Assembly (NCBI GenBank): GCA_942492715.1
Contig: CALOFW010000017.1
Location: 434,001 to 498,000 of the forward strand
Length of the DNA stretch: 64,000 nucleotides
From: Sva-07 sp942492715
GTDB lineage: Bacteria; Actinomycetota; Acidimicrobiia; Acidimicrobiales; Ilumatobacteraceae
Reading direction: 5' to 3'
The notes beneath the pieces were generated by a model. It saw only the letters and a list, made by a program, of their open reading frames with translations, had not been told where the DNA came from and ran no database searches. Positions 25,990 through 35,080 of this stretch are shown here, piece by piece. Position 1 is the first letter of the stretch. Every line of letters starts with the position of its first letter. The position numbers and the translations under genes were made by a program.

Positions 25990-28461
25990 TCACATTCGGA
26001 CACGCTCGTTCGTCGGGTCGTACATCGACCGCAACGAAGCCCGGGCGCCAACCCGTTCGCCGGCGACGACGATCTCGAAGTTGCCGGCGCGCACGAGGTC
26101 GCCCGTCACACCGTCGGCGTGCTCGACGTAGCCGAACCCCATCGCCCCACCGAGCGTGTGCCCGTAGGCCCCCGACCGGACGTACCCGACGGGGTCACCA
26201 TCGAGCAGGATCGGCTCCTCACCGTGGAGCAACGGTTCCGGGTCGCCGAGCAGGAACTGCACCAACCGGTTGCGGTACGGCCGCTGCTCGTACTGGGCCA
26301 GCAAGGCGTCCCGGCCGACGAAATCGCCCGGCTTGTCGAAGTCGACCGCGAACTTCAACCCCGCCTCGAGCGGCGAGTCGGAGTTCTCCATGTCGAGGCC
26401 GTAGTCGAGCCGGCCGGCCTCGGTGCGGGTGCTCTCGAGCGTGGCCATGCCGGCATGGGCGAGACCGTGCGTGGCACCGATCTCGACGAGCCGGTCGTAC
26501 ACACCGGTGGAGAACTCGGTGGGCACGAACAGCTCCCACCCCAGCTCACCGACGAAGCTCATCCGGACCGCGAGCGCCCTCGCGTGATGGAGGTCGATCT
26601 CCTGAGCCGTCAGGTACGGGAACGCAGCGTTCGACAGGTCGGCCGTCGTCAGCTCGGCGAGCAGATCCCGCGAGTTGGGACCTTGCACGCTGAGCAGTGC
26701 CCAGCCCGACGTGACATCGGTGACGTGGGCACGCGAGCCGTCGCCGATGGAGCGAACCAGCATCGATTCGACCCGGCGGTGGAATGCCTCGGCCGCGACC
26801 ACCTGGAACCGGTCGTCGGCCAGGCGGGTGATCGTCACGTCGGCCATCACCCCGCCGCGCTCGTTCATCCACTGCGTGTACACGCAGCGACCCACCGGCA
26901 CGGCGACGTCGTTGCCCGACAACCGGTTCAGTACCGACTCGGCGTCGGGCCCCCGCACCAGGAACTTCGACATCGCCGACATGTCGAACAGGCCCACCGC
27001 CTCTCGTACCGACCGATGTTCGGCGGCGTGATACTCGAACCAATCGGGGCGGCCGTAGGTGTACCGGAACTCGATCTCGGCATCGATCGGCGCGAAGTAC
27101 GACGCGTTCTCCCAACCCGACGACTCCGCGAACCGGGCACCCGCCGTCACCAGTCGGTCGTGGAGCGGTGACCGACGGACGCCACGCGCCGTGCTCGGCT
27201 GGGAGTACGGCCACGAACCCGTCGAGTGGAGCCGGCCCAGCAGCTCGACGCTCCGCTCGGTGAGGTACGACCGGTTCGTCTGCCAGCGCTGGAGGCGTGC
27301 GATGTCGACGCCGGTCACGTCGACCGGCGGCTCCCCGTCGACGATCCAGCTCGCCATGATCGAACCGGCTCCGCCACCGGTGAGGATCCCGAGCGAGTTG
27401 AACCCGGCCGCCACGAAGAACCCGTCGAGTTCGGGCGCCTCCCCCATCAGGAACCCGTTGTCCGGCGTGAAACTCTCGGGGCCGGTGAAGAGCTTGCGGA
27501 CGCCCACGTCGCCGAGGCCCGGCAGGATCTCCATCGCATACTCGAGGAACGGGGCGAGCCGATCCCAGTTCGACGGGATCTCACCGAAGCTGAAGTCGTC
27601 GGGGATCCGTTCGGTCGACCACGGCGCCGCGACCGGTTCGAACAGACCGACCATCAGGCCACCGGTCTCCTCGCGGTAGTACGCGAAACGGTCGGGATCC
27701 TCGAAGATCGGCAGGTCGGGGGAGACGCCGTCGATCGGCTCGCTGATGAGGTAGGCGTGCTCGATCGCCTGGAGCGGCACGGAGACACCTGCCATCGCGC
27801 CGACCTGCCGCGCCCACATACCGGCACAGTTGACGACGAACTCCGCTTCGATCGTGCCCCGTTCGGTGACGACGCCCGTCACCCGTCCGGCGTCTCGTTC
27901 GATCCCGGTGACCGGCGCCCCCTGCACGATGCGAACGCCGCCCGCCCGCGCTCCGGTGGCCAGCGACATCGCCACGTTGTACGGGTCCGCACGCCCCTCG
28001 CTCGCCGTGAAGAACCCGCCGATCACACCGCTGGGGTCGATGTGGGGCCACAGCTCGGCGACTTCCCGCGCGGAGACCTCCTCACGCTCGATCCCCATGA
28101 GCCGGAGGAAGTCGGCCTCCCGCCGCAACTTGTGCATCCGATCCGGGTTGCTCGCCGTCTGCAGATACCCGACGGGCTTGAAGCCGGTGGACTGCCCGGT
28201 CTCCTCCTCCAACACTGCGTAGAGATCGGTCGAGTACTTGGTCATCCACGCCAAGGTCTCGGTGGTCATGCCACCCGACACGATCAGGCCGGCCGCATGC
28301 CAGGTCGTGCCCGACGTGAGCTGGTCGCGCTCCAGCAGCACGACGTCGGTCCAACCCAGCTTGGCGAGGTGGTAGGCCACGCTGGTTCCGATCACCCCTC
28401 CACCGATGATCACCACCTGTGCCCGATCCGGCAGGGCTGTCTCGACACTGGCACCGCTCAT
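25990..28461 (-). CDS. Dimethylglycine/sarcosine dehydrogenase family flavoprotein
   Basis: 823-residue enzyme of glycine betaine breakdown, demethylating dimethylglycine or sarcosine and passing the methyl carbon to tetrahydrofolate. The N-terminal DAO domain has the FAD motif VVIIGGGVIGTSVAYHLAKLG (16-36). His55 in GTTWHAAGL is at the place where FAD is covalently bound in dimethylglycine dehydrogenase. An FAO_M-type middle domain is followed by the aminomethyltransferase (GCV_T) region from about residue 440 (GLFDMSAMSKFLVRGPDA, then SFVGELGWELFVP) and a C-terminal barrel. Two ATG codons, 28470 and 28461, compete for the start. Confidence 0.92.
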   Translation of the reverse strand: MSGASVETALPDRAQVVIIGGGVIGTSVAYHLAKLGWTDVVLLERDQLTSGTTWHAAGLIVSGGMTTETLAWMTKYSTDLYAVLEEETGQSTGFKPVGYLQTASNPDRMHKLRREADFLRLMGIEREEVSAREVAELWPHIDPSGVIGGFFTASEGRADPYNVAMSLATGARAGGVRIVQGAPVTGIERDAGRVTGVVTERGTIEAEFVVNCAGMWARQVGAMAGVSVPLQAIEHAYLISEPIDGVSPDLPIFEDPDRFAYYREETGGLMVGLFEPVAAPWSTERIPDDFSFGEIPSNWDRLAPFLEYAMEILPGLGDVGVRKLFTGPESFTPDNGFLMGEAPELDGFFVAAGFNSLGILTGGGAGSIMASWIVDGEPPVDVTGVDIARLQRWQTNRSYLTERSVELLGRLHSTGSWPYSQPSTARGVRRSPLHDRLVTAGARFAESSGWENASYFAPIDAEIEFRYTYGRPDWFEYHAAEHRSVREAVGLFDMSAMSKFLVRGPDAESVLNRLSGNDVAVPVGRCVYTQWMNERGGVMADVTITRLADDRFQVVAAEAFHRRVESMLVRSIGDGSRAHVTDVTSGWALLSVQGPNSRDLLAELTTADLSNAAFPYLTAQEIDLHHARALAVRMSFVGELGWELFVPTEFSTGVYDRLVEIGATHGLAHAGMATLESTRTEAGRLDYGLDMENSDSPLEAGLKFAVDFDKPGDFVGRDALLAQYEQRPYRNRLVQFLLGDPEPLLHGEEPILLDGDPVGYVRSGAYGHTLGGAMGFGYVEHADGVTGDLVRAGNFEIVVAGERVGARASLRSMYDPTNERVRM

Positions 28462-28649
28462 GGCCGCCATGCTGGCACGGAATACACGAGGGGTGCGCGT
28501 GCCTCGACGGCGTCGCCACCATCGAGGAGGGCCTTGCGAACCCTTGCGGTGCGCAACGTTCCCTGGGCACTCGGACCCTGGCCGATGCACCGCGCACCGG
28601 ATTCGATGGGACCATGCAGGCGCGTCCGCGAGGCGACGAGCACTCGTCC

Positions 28650-29342
28650 ATGCCGGCCTCACCGATCATCTCGCTCGGCGGCGTCGAGAAGATCTACCGG
28701 ACCGGCAGGGTCGAGTTCCCGGCATTGCGCGGCGTCGACCTCGACGTCGCTCCCGGTGAGCTCGTCGCCATCGTCGGGCCGAGCGGGAGCGGCAAATCGA
28801 CCGTTCTCAACGTGATCTCGGGCATCGACCGGCCAACCGCCGGAGATGTCGTGGTCGCGGGGCACGACCTCCTCGAGCTCGATGAGGAGCAGCTCGCAGC
28901 ATGGCGCGGCGAGCAGGTCGGGATCGTGTTCCAGTTCTTCCAACTCCTCCCCACCCTCACGGCCCGCGAGAACGTGATGCTCCCGCTCGACTTCGCGTCG
29001 ATCGGGTCCGTACGCGAGCGGTCTGACCGAGCGAGCGAGCGCCTCGCCCGGGTTGGCCTCGGCGACCGGCTCGACCACTTCCCTGCCGAACTCTCCGGCG
29101 GTGAGCAGCAGCGCGTCGCCATCGCCAGGGCGCTCGCCTGCGACCCGCCGATCCTGGTCGCCGACGAACCGACGGGCAACCTCGACACCGACACGGCAGA
29201 TGAGATGTTCGCCGTCCTCGACACGGTGAATGGCGACGGCACCACCGTCGTCTACGTCACCCACGACCGTCGCCTCGCCGACCGCGCCCACCGCATCGTG
29301 TCGATCCGTGACGGACGAGTCGTCGGCGACGATCGACGATGA
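28650..29342 (+). CDS. ABC transporter ATP-binding protein (LolD/MacB type)
   Basis: 230-residue ATPase. Walker A is GPSGSGKST, the Q-loop is FQFFQLLP, the signature is LSGGEQQRVAIARAL, Walker B is ILVADEPTGNLD and the switch histidine is in VYVTHDRRLAD. The GxPTxGxV-type text and GNLD/T motif are those of the LolD/MacB family, which pairs with FtsX-like permeases. Its stop overlaps the permease start (ATGA at 29339-29342). The ATG at 28650 is chosen as first before the conserved core. Confidence 0.93.
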   Translation: MPASPIISLGGVEKIYRTGRVEFPALRGVDLDVAPGELVAIVGPSGSGKSTVLNVISGIDRPTAGDVVVAGHDLLELDEEQLAAWRGEQVGIVFQFFQLLPTLTARENVMLPLDFASIGSVRERSDRASERLARVGLGDRLDHFPAELSGGEQQRVAIARALACDPPILVADEPTGNLDTDTADEMFAVLDTVNGDGTTVVYVTHDRRLADRAHRIVSIRDGRVVGDDRR

Positions 29343-31705
29343 TCTCCGCACGCGCGCACCACGCCATCCGACAGTTGACGCGCCGCCGCGGCCGGTCGAT
29401 CCTCACGATCATCACCATCGCTGTGGCGATCGCCGGGGTGTGGATGTTCGCGATCCCGGGCAATGTGCGCGCTGTCCTCGCCGACCGCGTCGAGACCGAC
29501 GCAATGCACACCGCGCGGCTCGCCCCGAACGCCGCCCCGCTCGACGCAGGCCAGCTCGCCCGGCTCCGTGCGGTCGACAACGTCGCCGCGCTCGACACCC
29601 GCACCCTCGCCCGCGACGACATGCGCGTCGAAGGTCGCGTCGAGGGTGTGATCCTCGTGGGCGTCGACGACTTCGACCAGCAGTCCGTCAACATCGTCTC
29701 GCTCGGGCAGGGCGGATTCCCGGAGGGCAGCGGCCAACTCGTCAGCGACGACAGCAACGCCACGACGGGACGCCTCGGAGCAGCGGTGGGTGACACGATC
29801 GAGCTGCGAACCCACACCGGGAGGTGGGAAGCGTTCGAGGTCGCCGGTCGTGGCGGCACCGTTCGGTACAGCAGCGAGGTTGCGAACGATGCGCCCGTGC
29901 TCTACCTGTCGAGCGCAGACGTGCAACGGATCATGGGGTACCCCGCGGCCAACTCGATCGACGTCCTCGCCGAGGACCCGTCCCCCGCGGCGGTCGACAC
30001 GATGGTGACCGAGCTTCGTACGGTGCTCACCGACGAGCTCCCCGACATCTCCTACTGGGACGTGCTCGAGGTGTGGCGGCCCGGCACCTGGCCCGGCTCG
30101 GAGGACATCGGGAACTTCGTCGTCGTGTTCTACACGATCGCCGCCGTCGCCCTGGTGGCCGCCCTCGTCATCATCTTCACGACGATGAACACGATCGTTC
30201 GCGAGCAGACCCGTGAGATCGGCGTGATGAAGGCGGTCGGCGGCACCCCGCGCGCCATTGCGGTGGGCTACCTGAGCGCCGCGCTCGTGCTCGGGACGGT
30301 CGGCACCGCGATCGGCATCGGCATCGGGATCCCGCTCAGCAACCGGCTGATGCAGTTCATGAGTTCCGAGTTCGGCGGGACCAGCGTCGGCTGGGTCATC
30401 AGTGGACTGGCCGTCGTCCTCAGCTTGGCGCTCGGACTCGGCGGCACTGCGCTGGCGTCGATACCCGCCGTCCGGCACGCCGCGCACATCACCGTCCGCC
30501 AGGCGATCGAGGACCACGGCGTGCTCGCGTCCTACGGGACCCGTCCGCTCGACCGCGCTGCCGCCCGGTTCCCGCTGACCTCGCGTCGCAGCCAGATGGG
30601 CATCCGCAACGCGACGCGGCGTGTCGGTCGGACGGTGGCGACCGCGGTGCCGATCGGACTCGCCGTGGCGACCCTGCTCGGGTTCGCCGGCGTGCTGCTG
30701 ACCGTCGTCGAGGAGGACCTCCGCACCTTCGATCTCGAGGGCGCAGACCTGATCCTGTGGAACCGCTCCCCGGGCCTCGACGCGCGCGCCGGAGAGTTGA
30801 TCAACGCCGTTCCGGAGGTCGCCTTCGCCCACCCGATGACCTACAGCAGCGTCGAACTCGACGGCGAGAAGTACGTGTGGGGTCTCCCCGCCGTCAGCAC
30901 CTACGACAACGAGCTGATCGCCGGCCGGTGGTACTCGGAGGAGGAGGACCAAGCCGCCGCCCGCGTCGTCGTGGTCGGCGAGGCCACCGCCAACCAGAAC
31001 GGGATCGGCGTGGGCGACGTCATCACCGTGGAGACGCGAGGCGGCCCACTCGGGCTCGAGGTCGTCGGCATCGATGGCCAGCTGGTCAACGACGGCCAGG
31101 GGCTGTTCATCCCCTTCAGCACGGTGCTCGACTACGAGGGACGCACGACCGGCAACTGGTGGGTCCGCACCGTCGATCGAGATCCGGCGACCGTCGACGC
31201 CGCCGCCACGGCGATCCACGAGACGCTGGAATCGCAGGGCTACCAGCTCGAGTCGAGCCGCCGCTACATCGATCGCGACCAGAACGTGCGCGAGAACCGG
31301 CTGATCGTGACCGTGGTGATGGCGATGGGGCTGCCGATCGTGGCGATCGGGATGATCGGTCTCGTCAGCGCCACCGCGAGCAACGTCCTCGACCGGACTC
31401 GCGAGATCGGCATCCTGCGCAGTATCGGCGCCCGCCGGCGTGACCTGCGGGTGATGTTCCGCGCTGAGGGCCTGGTGATCGGCGTGCTCGGCTGGCTGAT
31501 GGGCATCCCGGCCGGCTACGCGATGGCGCGGCTCATCCTCTACGTGTTCGAGCGTCGGTTCGACGCCGCGTTCCGTTTCCAGTTCCCGCTGTGGACGATC
31601 GCCATTGCGCTCGCCGTCACCCTGGTGATGACCCTGGTCGTGATGCGGTTCCCGCTCCGCAGGGCCGTGCGCCTCTCGCCGGGCTCGGCCCTTCGCTACG
31701 AGTAG
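29339..31705 (+). CDS. FtsX-like ABC transporter permease
   Basis: 788-residue permease with two FtsX modules. An N-terminal transmembrane segment (about 20-40) precedes a large MacB-type periplasmic/extracytoplasmic domain. Three segments (about 258-285, 305-336, 350-378) complete the first module. A second set follows: a segment at 430-460, an exterior domain, and segments at about 654-684, 710-735 and 748-775. The signature EQTREIGVMKAVGG, repeated as DRTREIGILRSIGAR, marks the coupling helices. With the upstream ATPase it should export or extract a lipid, lipoprotein or peptide. Confidence 0.93.
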   Translation: MISARAHHAIRQLTRRRGRSILTIITIAVAIAGVWMFAIPGNVRAVLADRVETDAMHTARLAPNAAPLDAGQLARLRAVDNVAALDTRTLARDDMRVEGRVEGVILVGVDDFDQQSVNIVSLGQGGFPEGSGQLVSDDSNATTGRLGAAVGDTIELRTHTGRWEAFEVAGRGGTVRYSSEVANDAPVLYLSSADVQRIMGYPAANSIDVLAEDPSPAAVDTMVTELRTVLTDELPDISYWDVLEVWRPGTWPGSEDIGNFVVVFYTIAAVALVAALVIIFTTMNTIVREQTREIGVMKAVGGTPRAIAVGYLSAALVLGTVGTAIGIGIGIPLSNRLMQFMSSEFGGTSVGWVISGLAVVLSLALGLGGTALASIPAVRHAAHITVRQAIEDHGVLASYGTRPLDRAAARFPLTSRRSQMGIRNATRRVGRTVATAVPIGLAVATLLGFAGVLLTVVEEDLRTFDLEGADLILWNRSPGLDARAGELINAVPEVAFAHPMTYSSVELDGEKYVWGLPAVSTYDNELIAGRWYSEEEDQAAARVVVVGEATANQNGIGVGDVITVETRGGPLGLEVVGIDGQLVNDGQGLFIPFSTVLDYEGRTTGNWWVRTVDRDPATVDAAATAIHETLESQGYQLESSRRYIDRDQNVRENRLIVTVVMAMGLPIVAIGMIGLVSATASNVLDRTREIGILRSIGARRRDLRVMFRAEGLVIGVLGWLMGIPAGYAMARLILYVFERRFDAAFRFQFPLWTIAIALAVTLVMTLVVMRFPLRRAVRLSPGSALRYE

Positions 31706-31801
31706 CGCGACTCGAGACGATCTGCGGGATCAGGCAGAACGCGACAACCCTGGCGAACGGCCTCGGCATCGACCGGTGCCGAGTTCTGACGTCGCCGACC
31801 G

Positions 31802-32584
31802 TCACGAACGCCAGCGAAGGGTCGACACGATCGCTCCGGCGGCATCCGCCGCTTCGTCGAACTCCTCGACCGGAGCATCGACCCACACCACGAGCACCCC
31901 GCCCGGCGTCATGACGACGTGTGCGTCGTAGCGGCGATCGACGCCGCTCGCCGAGAGGAACGTGCCGGGCCCCAGTTTGAATCCCGCCAGGGTCATCCCG
32001 AGCTCGCTCTGCATTCGCACGACACGCGACCGATAGCCACCGATCGCGCCGTCTTCGACGCCGAGCAGGCGAGTCTGAACCAAGCCGGCCGTGAGGTCCT
32101 CGACGACCGACTCGACCGTCAACAGCGACGGCGACGACACCAACCGGAGCATCGCGGGCTCACCGGCATCGTCACCAGACCCCAACGAGAGCTCGATCGC
32201 CTGAGGCGAGTCCGTCGCCAGGCGAACGTCGAGACCGACATCGTCGGGGACGATCAACGTGAAGGGCATCCTGAACGACTCCGACTCGAGAGGCCTCCCG
32301 GCGACATCCACTGGAGTCGGCTCTTCGATCGCTCCCAACTCCTGCGCGATGTCGCCATCGGAGTCCGACGCCGGCATCAACCACAGCAGGCCGGCACCGA
32401 GGGCGGCGATCAGGCCGACCACGGCCGCAGCGACGAGCCAGGAATGCTGCGGCCGTGCCGGTCGACGACCGTCGTCGATCGTCTCCAAGCGCTGCCGCAC
32501 CGCTTCACGCAACTCGGTCGGATCGGGGCCTGCCTCGGCACGTTCCTGCAGGTGTCGCCGCAGTTGCTGTTCGAGTTCGGTCAT
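31802..32584 (-). CDS. Single-pass membrane protein, putative anti-sigma factor
   Basis: 260-residue protein. The N-terminal 50 residues are cytoplasmic and charged (MTELEQQLRRHLQERAEA, then TELREAVRQRLETI). One transmembrane segment follows (SWLVAAAVVGLIAALGAGLLWLM, about 46-68) and the rest is extracytoplasmic. Its ATG overlaps the stop of the ECF sigma gene (ATGA at 32584-32581), the usual arrangement for a cognate anti-sigma factor. No zinc-binding HxxxCxxC motif is visible, so it is not a ZAS-type anti-sigma; the role is inferred from context. Confidence 0.8.
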   Translation of the reverse strand: MTELEQQLRRHLQERAEAGPDPTELREAVRQRLETIDDGRRPARPQHSWLVAAAVVGLIAALGAGLLWLMPASDSDGDIAQELGAIEEPTPVDVAGRPLESESFRMPFTLIVPDDVGLDVRLATDSPQAIELSLGSGDDAGEPAMLRLVSSPSLLTVESVVEDLTAGLVQTRLLGVEDGAIGGYRSRVVRMQSELGMTLAGFKLGPGTFLSASGVDRRYDAHVVMTPGGVLVVWVDAPVEEFDEAADAAGAIVSTLRWRS

Positions 32585-33048
32585 GTCGCCACCATCACCT
32601 GCATCTTCTTCAGCGCCCGGTGGACCAGCGACTTCACCGTGCCTCGACGGCACCCGAGCACGGCAGCGGTCTCCGCGTGCGAGTAGTCGAGGTAGTACGT
32701 CAGCACGATCGCCACCCGCTCGCGGTCGGACAGCTCGGCCAGGAGGTCGTCGACGTAGTCGTCATGTGCACTCGTCACCCCCGCCGACGAGGTCGGCACC
32801 ACACGGTCGACCCAGATCCGGCGCCGCCGAGTCTGGTCTCGCAACCGCCGTCGGCACTCGTTGACCACCGTGGTTCGCAACCAGCCACCTGGGCTCTCGA
32901 GACCGTCGATGCGATCCGCGAGCCGCACGAACGAGGTCATGACGACATCCTCCGCTTCCGGGCTGGCGCCGAGAAACACGCGTGCCAGCTTCACCATGCC
33001 GTCGAACTCCGATTCGAAGACGAACGCAAGCCGGTCGTGCATCTGCAC
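32581..33048 (-). CDS. ECF RNA polymerase sigma factor, short SigE type
   Basis: 155-residue sigma factor. Region 2 is FDGMVKLARVFLGASPEAEDVVMTSFVRLADRI with the GWLRTTVVNECRRRLR end. Region 4 is LAELSDRERVAIVLTYYLDYSHAETAAVLGCRRGTVKSLVHRALKKM. It lies 8 bp after a lipoprotein gene and is translationally coupled to a membrane protein gene, giving the order lipoprotein, sigma, putative anti-sigma. Target promoters are unknown; positive autoregulation of the operon is typical. Confidence 0.92.
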   Translation of the reverse strand: MQMHDRLAFVFESEFDGMVKLARVFLGASPEAEDVVMTSFVRLADRIDGLESPGGWLRTTVVNECRRRLRDQTRRRRIWVDRVVPTSSAGVTSAHDDYVDDLLAELSDRERVAIVLTYYLDYSHAETAAVLGCRRGTVKSLVHRALKKMQVMVAT

Positions 33049-33056
33049 CTATGCCA

Positions 33057-33815
33057 TCAGACGAACGTGATCGATTCAATGATCGGGGCCGCGTTCGCGA
33101 CGATCAGGTCGAAGTCGAACTCGTGTCCGGAGAGCGACACCGCGAGCAGTCGATCGTCCACCGGGACGAGGTAGATCAGGAACTCGCGTGGTCCCGTGGC
33201 CATCGCCATCGACGTGTCGTCCGACACCGGGATCGAGAAGCTTCCGTTGGCGGTCGAGTTCGACGAACCGCGCAGCACGGTGACCTCGTCACCGCGGAAC
33301 ACGCCGACGTCCCGGGTGAAGGTGAAGTGATCGTTCTCAGCCGCGTAGGCATCGAGGCGAGCGACGAAGTCGTCGACCGTGGTGCCCGCCGGCACGGTCG
33401 TGAACGAGATGCCCGGCTGGAGAGCGTCACCGACGTCAGCGTTGCGAGCGGCCACGTTGAGGATGTTCACCGTCGACCAGGTGTTGGCCTGAAACACCCT
33501 CCACCTGCCATCGGACCCATCGGCCGGGATCGTGTAGGTCAGCGGGATGTCGAACCCCTCTGCGAGATATGTCCAACCTGCGGTGAGCGTCATCCCTTCA
33601 CGGAGCGACACCGGGTCGGCCGGCACGGTCGTCGGTGGAGCGGTCGACGACGTATCGGGCGGCGGCGGATCGGTCGACGGAGCGGTCGACGCCGGGATGG
33701 GCGCGATCGTCGCGTCGGCAGCGACACCGGCGTCGTCGGGATCGGAACAGCCCGAGACCACCAGCGCTGCGGCCGCTGCCACCGTCAAGATCCTGGAAAA
33801 TCGAAGTGCTCGCAT
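33057..33815 (-). CDS. Lipoprotein of unknown function
   Basis: 252-residue secreted lipoprotein. The signal peptide is MRALRFSRILTVAAAAALVV and the lipobox VVSGC places the lipidated Cys at about residue 24. A Pro/Thr/Ser-rich linker (about 35-70) is followed by a beta-rich domain without a recognised family. The ATG at 33815 has a strong AAGGAG site upstream. As the first gene of the sigma-factor operon it may sense or respond to envelope conditions. Confidence 0.85.
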   Translation of the reverse strand: MRALRFSRILTVAAAAALVVSGCSDPDDAGVAADATIAPIPASTAPSTDPPPPDTSSTAPPTTVPADPVSLREGMTLTAGWTYLAEGFDIPLTYTIPADGSDGRWRVFQANTWSTVNILNVAARNADVGDALQPGISFTTVPAGTTVDDFVARLDAYAAENDHFTFTRDVGVFRGDEVTVLRGSSNSTANGSFSIPVSDDTSMAMATGPREFLIYLVPVDDRLLAVSLSGHEFDFDLIVANAAPIIESITFV

Positions 33816-33971
33816 CGCGGTCTCCTTTGTGTCTTTCTCCTTCGATCCCCCAGCACCTCGATCGGTTGCATCAGATCTGCAGCCGCCGCGCAGCTGCTCA
33901 TCAGCCAGTCGTGCGCCGCCCGGGCCTCGGCAGCCACCATCGCTGACCGCTCCGCTGCCAGCCACGAGGCT

Positions 33972-34000
33972 TGACGCGACCAAATATTACATTTACGTTA
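33972..34000 (+). promoter_or_regulatory. Probable promoter of the MscS gene
   Basis: A locally AT-rich patch stands out here. TTGACG (33972-33977) and TACGTT (33995-34000) are separated by 17 bp, a good -35/-10 pair. The MscS gene start, with GAAAGG at 34024-34029, follows 37 bp later. The divergent lipoprotein operon may share this region. Confidence 0.55.
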
Positions 34001-34036
34001 CGGTCACTGCGCGGGGGCAAACGGAAAGGTCACCAC

Positions 34037-34870
34037 ATGACACTGCTGAGTGCCGTCGACATCGGAAACGTCGCCCTCCCGGCGGCACAGGCCCTGGGGC
34101 GGATCCTGGTGGTCGTGATCGCCTCGGTCGCCGCCATGCGCATCGCTCGTGTGCTGATCGGCCGGGTCGACGACAACCGGTTCCGCGAACAGCTCATGTT
34201 CTTCGTGCCCAAGATCGTTGCCGTGGTCGTCGGTGTCGTCGGCCTCTCGGCGATCGGGATCGACGTGTCGGGGATGGCAGCGATCATGGCGACCGTCGGC
34301 GTCACCGGCGCCGTCGTCTTCACACCGGTCGGCCAGAACTTCGTGGCGGGCGCCATGATCCGCATCGACGACATCTATCAGGACGGCGAAGCCGTCACGG
34401 TCGGCGAGCTCCACGGCAAGGTCGTCTACCGGTCGTTGCTGCGGACCGAGCTCGAACTCCCCGACGGTTCCAAGGCGTGGGTACCGAACTCCGTCTTCCA
34501 GGAGAACCAGGTGCTCAACCACAGCCGGATGGGTGGATGGCGCGTCTCGGTCCAGGTGCCCCTCGACCGCGCCTCTGACCGGGCGACGGCTCAGACGGTG
34601 ATGGACGACGTCGTCGCCTCGCTCGACTGGAACAGCCCGGGCAAACACGCATTCGTGGCATTCGACTACGTCGGCAGCGAAGCCATGTTCTTCACCGCAT
34701 ACGCCTGGATCGACGACCGCACACAGGAGCCCTGGTACCGCGGACTCCTGCTCAGCGCGCTGGTCGATGCACTCGAGGACGCCGGTGTCTCGGTCGGGCA
34801 GACGACCAATCTCTCGCTCGCATCGAGTCGGCGCGATGCTGACCTCCCAGTGGTTCGCGAGCAGGTGTGA
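34037..34870 (+). CDS. Small-conductance mechanosensitive channel (MscS family)
   Basis: 277-residue channel that releases solutes on hypoosmotic shock. Three transmembrane segments are visible (about 14-42, 50-75 and 80-108). The pore helix is MAAIMATVGVTGAVVFTPVGQNFVAGAMI, the family's Gly/Ala-rich TM3. The beta domain follows (IDDIYQDGEAVTVGELHGKVVYRSLLRTELELPDGSKAWVPNSVF) and then the C-terminal alpha/beta domain. The length is normal. The ATG at 34037 follows GAAAGG; an upstream in-frame ATG at 33971 has no site and would precede the promoter. Confidence 0.93.
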   Translation: MTLLSAVDIGNVALPAAQALGRILVVVIASVAAMRIARVLIGRVDDNRFREQLMFFVPKIVAVVVGVVGLSAIGIDVSGMAAIMATVGVTGAVVFTPVGQNFVAGAMIRIDDIYQDGEAVTVGELHGKVVYRSLLRTELELPDGSKAWVPNSVFQENQVLNHSRMGGWRVSVQVPLDRASDRATAQTVMDDVVASLDWNSPGKHAFVAFDYVGSEAMFFTAYAWIDDRTQEPWYRGLLLSALVDALEDAGVSVGQTTNLSLASSRRDADLPVVREQV

Positions 34871-35080
34871 ACGCCCGATGACATGTCCGTATCGCACCGC
34901 CACCACACCCCATCGGAGTTCGCGAAGGGCGGACCGTCCGAGTTTCGCTCCTCGCCGAAGTCTCACTGAGAGTGCTGCCCGATTCGACGCACGGTGAGAA
35001 CTGGTCTATGGTCCGGCGACGACTAGCGGTGCACCATGCGCTCGGGGGAGCGCTGGAACGGTCGCCGCACTGGGGGAACC

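Noticed and set aside
31694..31707. CGCTAC-GA-GTAGCG dyad at the end of the permease gene
   Set aside because: The 2-base loop is too tight for a stable hairpin and no U-tract follows, so it is not called a terminator.
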